Shown here: positions 60,301 through 64,000 of the stretch, in pieces
Layout: each line of letters opens with the position of its first letter
How positions within the stretch are numbered: the stretch's first letter is position 1
Assembly: GCA_000708835.1 (NCBI GenBank)
Contig: DF237321.1
Span: 1-64,000 of the forward strand
Reading direction: 5' to 3'
DNA length: 64,000 nt
DNA from: Klebsormidium nitens
Taxonomy: Eukaryota; Streptophyta; Klebsormidiophyceae; Klebsormidiales; Klebsormidiaceae
Notes under the pieces: model-generated
What the model was told of the DNA's origin: nothing
What the model saw: the letters and a program-made list of their open reading frames with translations, nothing else
Database searches by the model: none
Translations under genes and position numbers: made by a program

Positions 60301-63300
60301 CATTCCCGCAAAAAACTTCTTCTTAGACCATCTCCGAGACCAGCTGCGCACTGTGCGCAATACGATGAGCATTCGAAGCTGCACATATTTGGAAAATTCC
60401 TCTACTTGTTTCCGCCACTAAAATTGGCATCCTACTCCGTTTGCAGGGAAGACCATCTGCAAGAGCAGCTGCGCACGGCACGCGACACGTTGAGCAACAT
60501 GCAGAAGCTGCACGAGTACGGGCAGAGCCAGCTGTTCGAGCTGCGGACGCAGTCGGAGGAGGAGCGCGCCGTGCGCCACTCGGAGCTGACGCTGCTCACG
60601 GACGAAGTGGAGCGGGCGCAGGCGCGGCTGATGCAGCTGGAGAAAGAGAAGGTGGGAAGTTTGAAAACTTTATGGCGGCCTTGATCTGCGAGGGCGGGTG
60701 TGGAGAATAGCGTACAGAATTTGATCTCAGGTTCCGGATCTCAGGACATTCCGGATCTGAGGAAACGACCGCCGGGGGTTCAGTTCTCTCCTATTCTGCA
60801 ACCCCTCTTACAATGTCTGCGAATTTCACGCGGCCGCCCGGTGAAAGTGAGGAATACGATCAGCGCCGTTCGATGCAAATTCTTGCAAACCGAAGGGCCT
60901 AGATTCTTTGTCCGCGACCGGCGGACTCCGGAGTCGTACGATACATACTACAGGTGTCGCCGGTCCCGAGATCGGGAAAGGACCTGAGGTTAGGAATTTT
61001 GTGCGCTATTCTCCACACCCGCCCTCTCTAGAGACTCCGAGGGCCAGTGCGTGAGGCGATGTTCGTATAGCAAGAGAATGGCGGGGCCGTTGAGCAGCGC
61101 TTTACTTTCTAGTGATCGACATCTGAAACCGCTACAGAGTGTGAGCTTAGCTCGGTCGATGAAGTGCTTTTGTACGTTCACTTCGAGGATTTGGGGTAAA
61201 CTTTATTTCTGAGGTTTTTGAAACCTTCACAACTTTGGACGGCGGTCGAAGGGCATCCTGCACATCGAAAGACTGCGAAGTCAGGTGCGAGAGCTGCAAC
61301 CAAGGTCGAGTGTAGACGTGACCGATGGATGGTATCTCAGCTGTTTGCTCTAGATACCCGCGAAGCTTAAGCCCAAAGAATTTACAGTATTGACGAGTAT
61401 ACAGAAATGGAAAAGGTCACAGGAGACCTATGAGCCAGGTCCAGACGTTTGACTTGGATCAGATTTAATCTCGATTGGTCGTACGCGATCTATTGTTCGA
61501 AAGAGATTTTTTTGTGCAGAATTGAGGGCCGAAAATTTGGGACCTTACTTCGTTCTAAATACAGCAAGAGCGTTGCATTTTCTGCGAGCACATGAGCACC
61601 TAAATCCTCCTGTGAACCTGCTTCAGCGCTTGTACGTTGGGTTTGCCGCACCTCACAATCCGCGTAAGTATTCTGCAAATTTTGACGTACACACTTCCAG
61701 ACAACTCAAATACGTCGCCTTCCTGCGGGCACAGGAAGACTTGCGGAGCCAGGTCCAGACATCCAACGAGGGCGGGGGCGTTCGGACGTCCGAGCCGCAC
61801 CTTATTGAATCACTCTCTTTGCGATGCTGACCAAGAGGTGGAATTTGAGACTCCAGACAGCGCGCGAATGCTGCCTTTTTGCGTGAGCAGGAGGACTTGC
61901 GGGGCCAAGTCCAGGCGTCCAACGAGGGCGGGGGCGTGCGGACGTCCGAGCCGCCCTTTCTGATAAAGAACTGCTCTGCGATGCTGACTAAGAGCTGGAG
62001 ATTGAGACTCCAGACAGCGCGCGAATGCTGCCTTTTTGCGTGAGCAGGAGGACCTGCGGGGCCAGGTTCAAGCGTCCAACGAGGGCGGGGGTGTCCGGAC
62101 GTCCGACCCGTATGACGACAGCCACCTGGAGGCGGCGCTGCTGGCGAAGGAGAAAGTGATCAGCGAACTGCACGCGGAGCTGCACAAACTAGAGACGGCA
62201 CTTGCGGGGGAGAAGGAGGAGCGGCTGGCGGAGATTAAGAAGCTGCACGTGGCACTCGACGAGAAGGTGGGGCTCCGGATTTTAGGAAACTACATTGATC
62301 AAGGTTTGGAAGACTTCGGTATAAACGAGGAAAGCATGGCAGAACCAGACATGGATTCGTGCTTTCCAAAGTGCTCCAATGCTTCCTGTGCGTGTATCTT
62401 TGTTCATGTTGATCCACGAGCGCTGGCTGATTGAGAAGTCATAGGAAGCCGTCGACGATAAGTTGACTTGGAGGGGTTTACCTCTTTCTTTATCTTTGCC
62501 TTCAAGGAGTGGTCCTAACCATAAGCACACCGTCATAGTCGCTTCACCATCTTCACAAACCTGTCTGGTAGCCGATGTCAACAGCTCGAAGCGGATTGCT
62601 GCAGGGCCGCTGCAAAGCAGGGTCGACGGTCTGTGCAAGCAGCTGACGACCAAAGCTGTGGCGCAAAGATGCAGCGTTGAAAGCGCGCATTCACCCCTCC
62701 TGATCTCTTTTTGCAGGTTGCTGAAGTTCAAAACCTTCAAGCCGAGCTCCTTCAGCAGCAAGCCGACGTTGAAACAGGCCAAAATGCTGTGAAAGCAGGT
62801 GCAAGAGAAGGATGTCGAGGCGCTTTCAAGCCGCGCTCTTGAAATTGCTTTTCAAGCTCCCGTGTCTTGCTCCACAGGTTTCTGAAGTTGAAAGCCTCAA
62901 CGCCGAGCTCCTCAGCCGCCGACATCGAAGCACTTGGACGTTTTGCGCAAGCGGGTGAAGACATAGTCAGCCAAAGCAGTCTTTGATATGCTCGCTTCTT
63001 GAAGCATTCTAATCTCTGTTCACAGGTTTCTGAAGTTGAGAGCCTCAAAGCCGAGCTTCTCCAGCGGCCGACTTCGAAGCAGGTGGATGATCTGCGCAAG
63101 CAGGTGAAGATCCTGCAGGCGGTGGGGTACAACTCGGTGGAGGCGGAGGACTGGGAGATTGCGACACGTGGCGACGACATCGGCAAGCTGGAGACGCTGC
63201 TGCTGGACAAGAACCGGCGGCTCGAGCACGAGCTGACGCAAGCAAAGGTGGGCGGGGCTGAAATGGGAGAAGTGCTTGATTAGAGTGGTTGCTAATGGTC

Positions 63301-64000
63301 CGCAAATGTGATCAAACTGAAGTAGCTTTAGCTATCGAGCACGAGCTGTCGCAAGCAAAGGTGGGCGGGGCAGGAATGGGAGAAGTGCTTAACTAGAGTG
63401 GTCGAAAACTTGTCTGCCTATGTGATCAAAACCGAAGTCGCGCTATCTTTCGAGCACGAGCTTTTATCTTTCGAGCACGAGCACGAGCAAGCAAAGGTGG
63501 GCGCGCTGAAAACGGTATTGAGGTTCGATATTTCTCGTGATAATTCGGATGAATCAGTTGTATGCGGCTGGTCAAAACAGGCGGCTCGAGCGAAAGCCTC
63601 CAGAAATGGAGGTGCGCCGTTGAGCACAGGCCCGTAATCCTGGGGCTTTTGAATATCCAAACCAGATGCTGAATGCCTGGAGCGCTCCTTCATCTCCTTC
63701 TCGACTGATTCAGGAAATCGACCACTCTGAAGCAGGTACTACAATCCATCTGTGCCAAGCCTTTCATTGGGAGCTTGCGACGTCGGCGAGCATTTTTTCG
63801 GGGCCATCAGCTCCTTCAATGCTCGCTTCAGAGCTGCCTACTGTTTTGAATCCTACATAGAAACAAATGCCGAATTGAGCCACCTCTTCGCAGGTGCAAC
63901 TGTCAGAGCGGAGTGCGGAGGCTGAGAAAGCCCTCCAAAAAGTAAAGGAGCTATCGGCCAAGATCGAGGAGCAACGGGACCTCATCGTGCGGCTGGAAGA
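57379..64000 (+). CDS. CASP: Protein CASP (Golgi coiled-coil), 3' end beyond window
   Basis: Golgi-membrane coiled-coil protein of the CUX1/CASP family, involved in intra-Golgi transport. Exons: 57379-57493, 57939-58049, 58517-58695, 59006-59107, 59444-59580, 60447-60651, 62048-62266, 63026-63247, 63894 to the edge; all phases agree, about 465 aa so far. The start MIGPEDQVPKPPEE leads into VVLGYWKEFDLENARGKLDE, matching the plant FWKDFDLE opening. Further landmarks are NLTKRAKFGENAFLNVYQKL, VRRLEERNRQLEQQMEEKVR, MQKLHEYGQSQLFELR, KQVDDLRKQVKILQAVGYNS and LLDKNRRLEHELTQAK. The C-terminal membrane anchor lies outside the window. Five of its introns' edges carry copied exon ends, making this the gene most affected by the partial duplication process. 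Confidence 0.96.
59681..59855 (+). repeat. Downstream copies of the 3' edge of CASP exon 5
   Basis: The end of exon 5 (CAGAAGAGCCTCGAGGTCC and the donor at 59581) recurs as a degraded copy around 59681-59723 and another around 59819-59853. The positions matching the donor are about 59718 and 59853, giving steps of 137 and 135 bases. Neither copy keeps a GT at the right place. Confidence 0.7.
60019..60446 (+). repeat. Three upstream copies of the 5' edge of CASP exon 6
   Basis: Before the true exon at 60447 are copies whose GACCAT or GACCAC anchor lies at 60023, 60211 and 60326 (60451 in the real exon; steps 188, 115, 125). The first keeps its acceptor and an open frame reading EDHLREQLQAAHDQLFKMQK. 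The second has an in-frame stop after EDHL but continues with a close match as far as GGGCAGAGCCAG. The third has lost the start of the exon. Confidence 0.88.
61267..62047 (+). repeat. Ladder of five upstream copies of CASP exon 7 edge, about 156-base period
   Basis: The intron before exon 7 (62048) contains copies starting at about 61267, 61423, 61594, 61735 and 61891; steps are 156, 171, 141, 156 and 157. The two nearest keep acceptor, frame and most of EDLRGQVQASNEGGGVRTS, and share nearly identical intron sequence (CCAGACAGCGCGCGAATGC). The next ones are recognisable mainly from the intron part and GAGxACC start, and the farthest only from a short stretch. Similarity falls with distance from the real exon. 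Confidence 0.85.
62565..63025 (+). repeat. Upstream copies of the 5' edge of CASP exon 8
   Basis: Copies start at 62717 (VAEVQNLQAELLQQ) and 62878 (VSEVESLNAELLSRR), with the real exon at 63026 (VSEVESLKAELLQR); steps are 161 and 148. A fainter copy at about 62565-62660 is recognisable from its middle part, which matches the bases coding for VDDLRKQV. Acceptors are kept in the two closer copies. Confidence 0.82.
63248..63500 (+). repeat. Downstream copies of the 3' edge of CASP exon 8
   Basis: The end of exon 8 with its donor (GAGCACGAGCTGACGCAAGC, AAAG/GTGGGC at 63248) recurs with donors at 63361 and 63497. The first copy also repeats the following intron bases (GGGAGAAGTGCTT) almost exactly. 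All three donors are intact. Confidence 0.88.

Noticed and set aside
61267-63500. CRISPR-like or satellite array explanation for the spaced repeats
   Set aside because: The repeated parts are exon edges with splice sites, differ between introns, and sit in a eukaryotic gene; there is no constant short repeat with unique spacers.

Overview
The window is nuclear DNA of an intron-rich eukaryote of the green plant lineage. Four gene structures follow plant forms closely: an NAD kinase with a plant NADK1-type N-terminal helix, a type II ketoacyl-ACP synthase, protein CASP, and a U-box protein. Several introns also hold degenerate copies of the plant telomere unit TTTAGGG/CCCTAAA. Introns are GT-AG with a few likely GC-AG, and most coding exons are 50-300 bases. 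A streptophyte alga (for example a Klebsormidium-like alga) would fit, but that is inference: an alpha-2-macroglobulin gene is not something I expect in a flowering plant.

Layout, left to right: NAD kinase (+, 1781-8889, 5' end unresolved); a single-exon gene of unknown function (-, 10654-11454) head-to-head with a complete alpha-2-macroglobulin gene (+, 12005-24138, 17 exons, about 1518 aa); a 5 kb stretch without a recognisable gene; beta-ketoacyl-ACP synthase II (+, 29162-35059, 12 exons); a divergent condensin D2-like HEAT protein (+, 36607-43744); peptidyl-tRNA hydrolase 2 (-, 44746-47852, 8 exons); a YqaJ/lambda-exonuclease-fold nuclease with a long disordered N-terminal exon (+, about 50034-54350); a coiled-coil U-box protein (-, 55583-56298); and protein CASP (+, 57379 to beyond the window end). 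The exon models were built by hand from reading frame, splice-site consensus, phase agreement and recalled family sequence. For NADK (from 1781), A2M, KASII, PTH2 and CASP every junction is phase-consistent. The genes look like unrelated housekeeping loci and do not form a functional cluster.

The most unusual signal cuts across genes. Introns in at least four of them (NADK, A2M, the YqaJ nuclease and CASP) contain degenerate partial copies of the neighbouring exon edge, often with the adjoining splice site, repeated at intervals of roughly 110-190 bases and most often 135-160. In CASP one intron holds a ladder of five upstream copies at 141-171 base steps, and the copies decay with distance from the functional exon. 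These exon-edge ladders look like the product of recurrent short tandem duplication across intron/exon junctions, and they could explain part of the intron length and the supply of cryptic splice sites.
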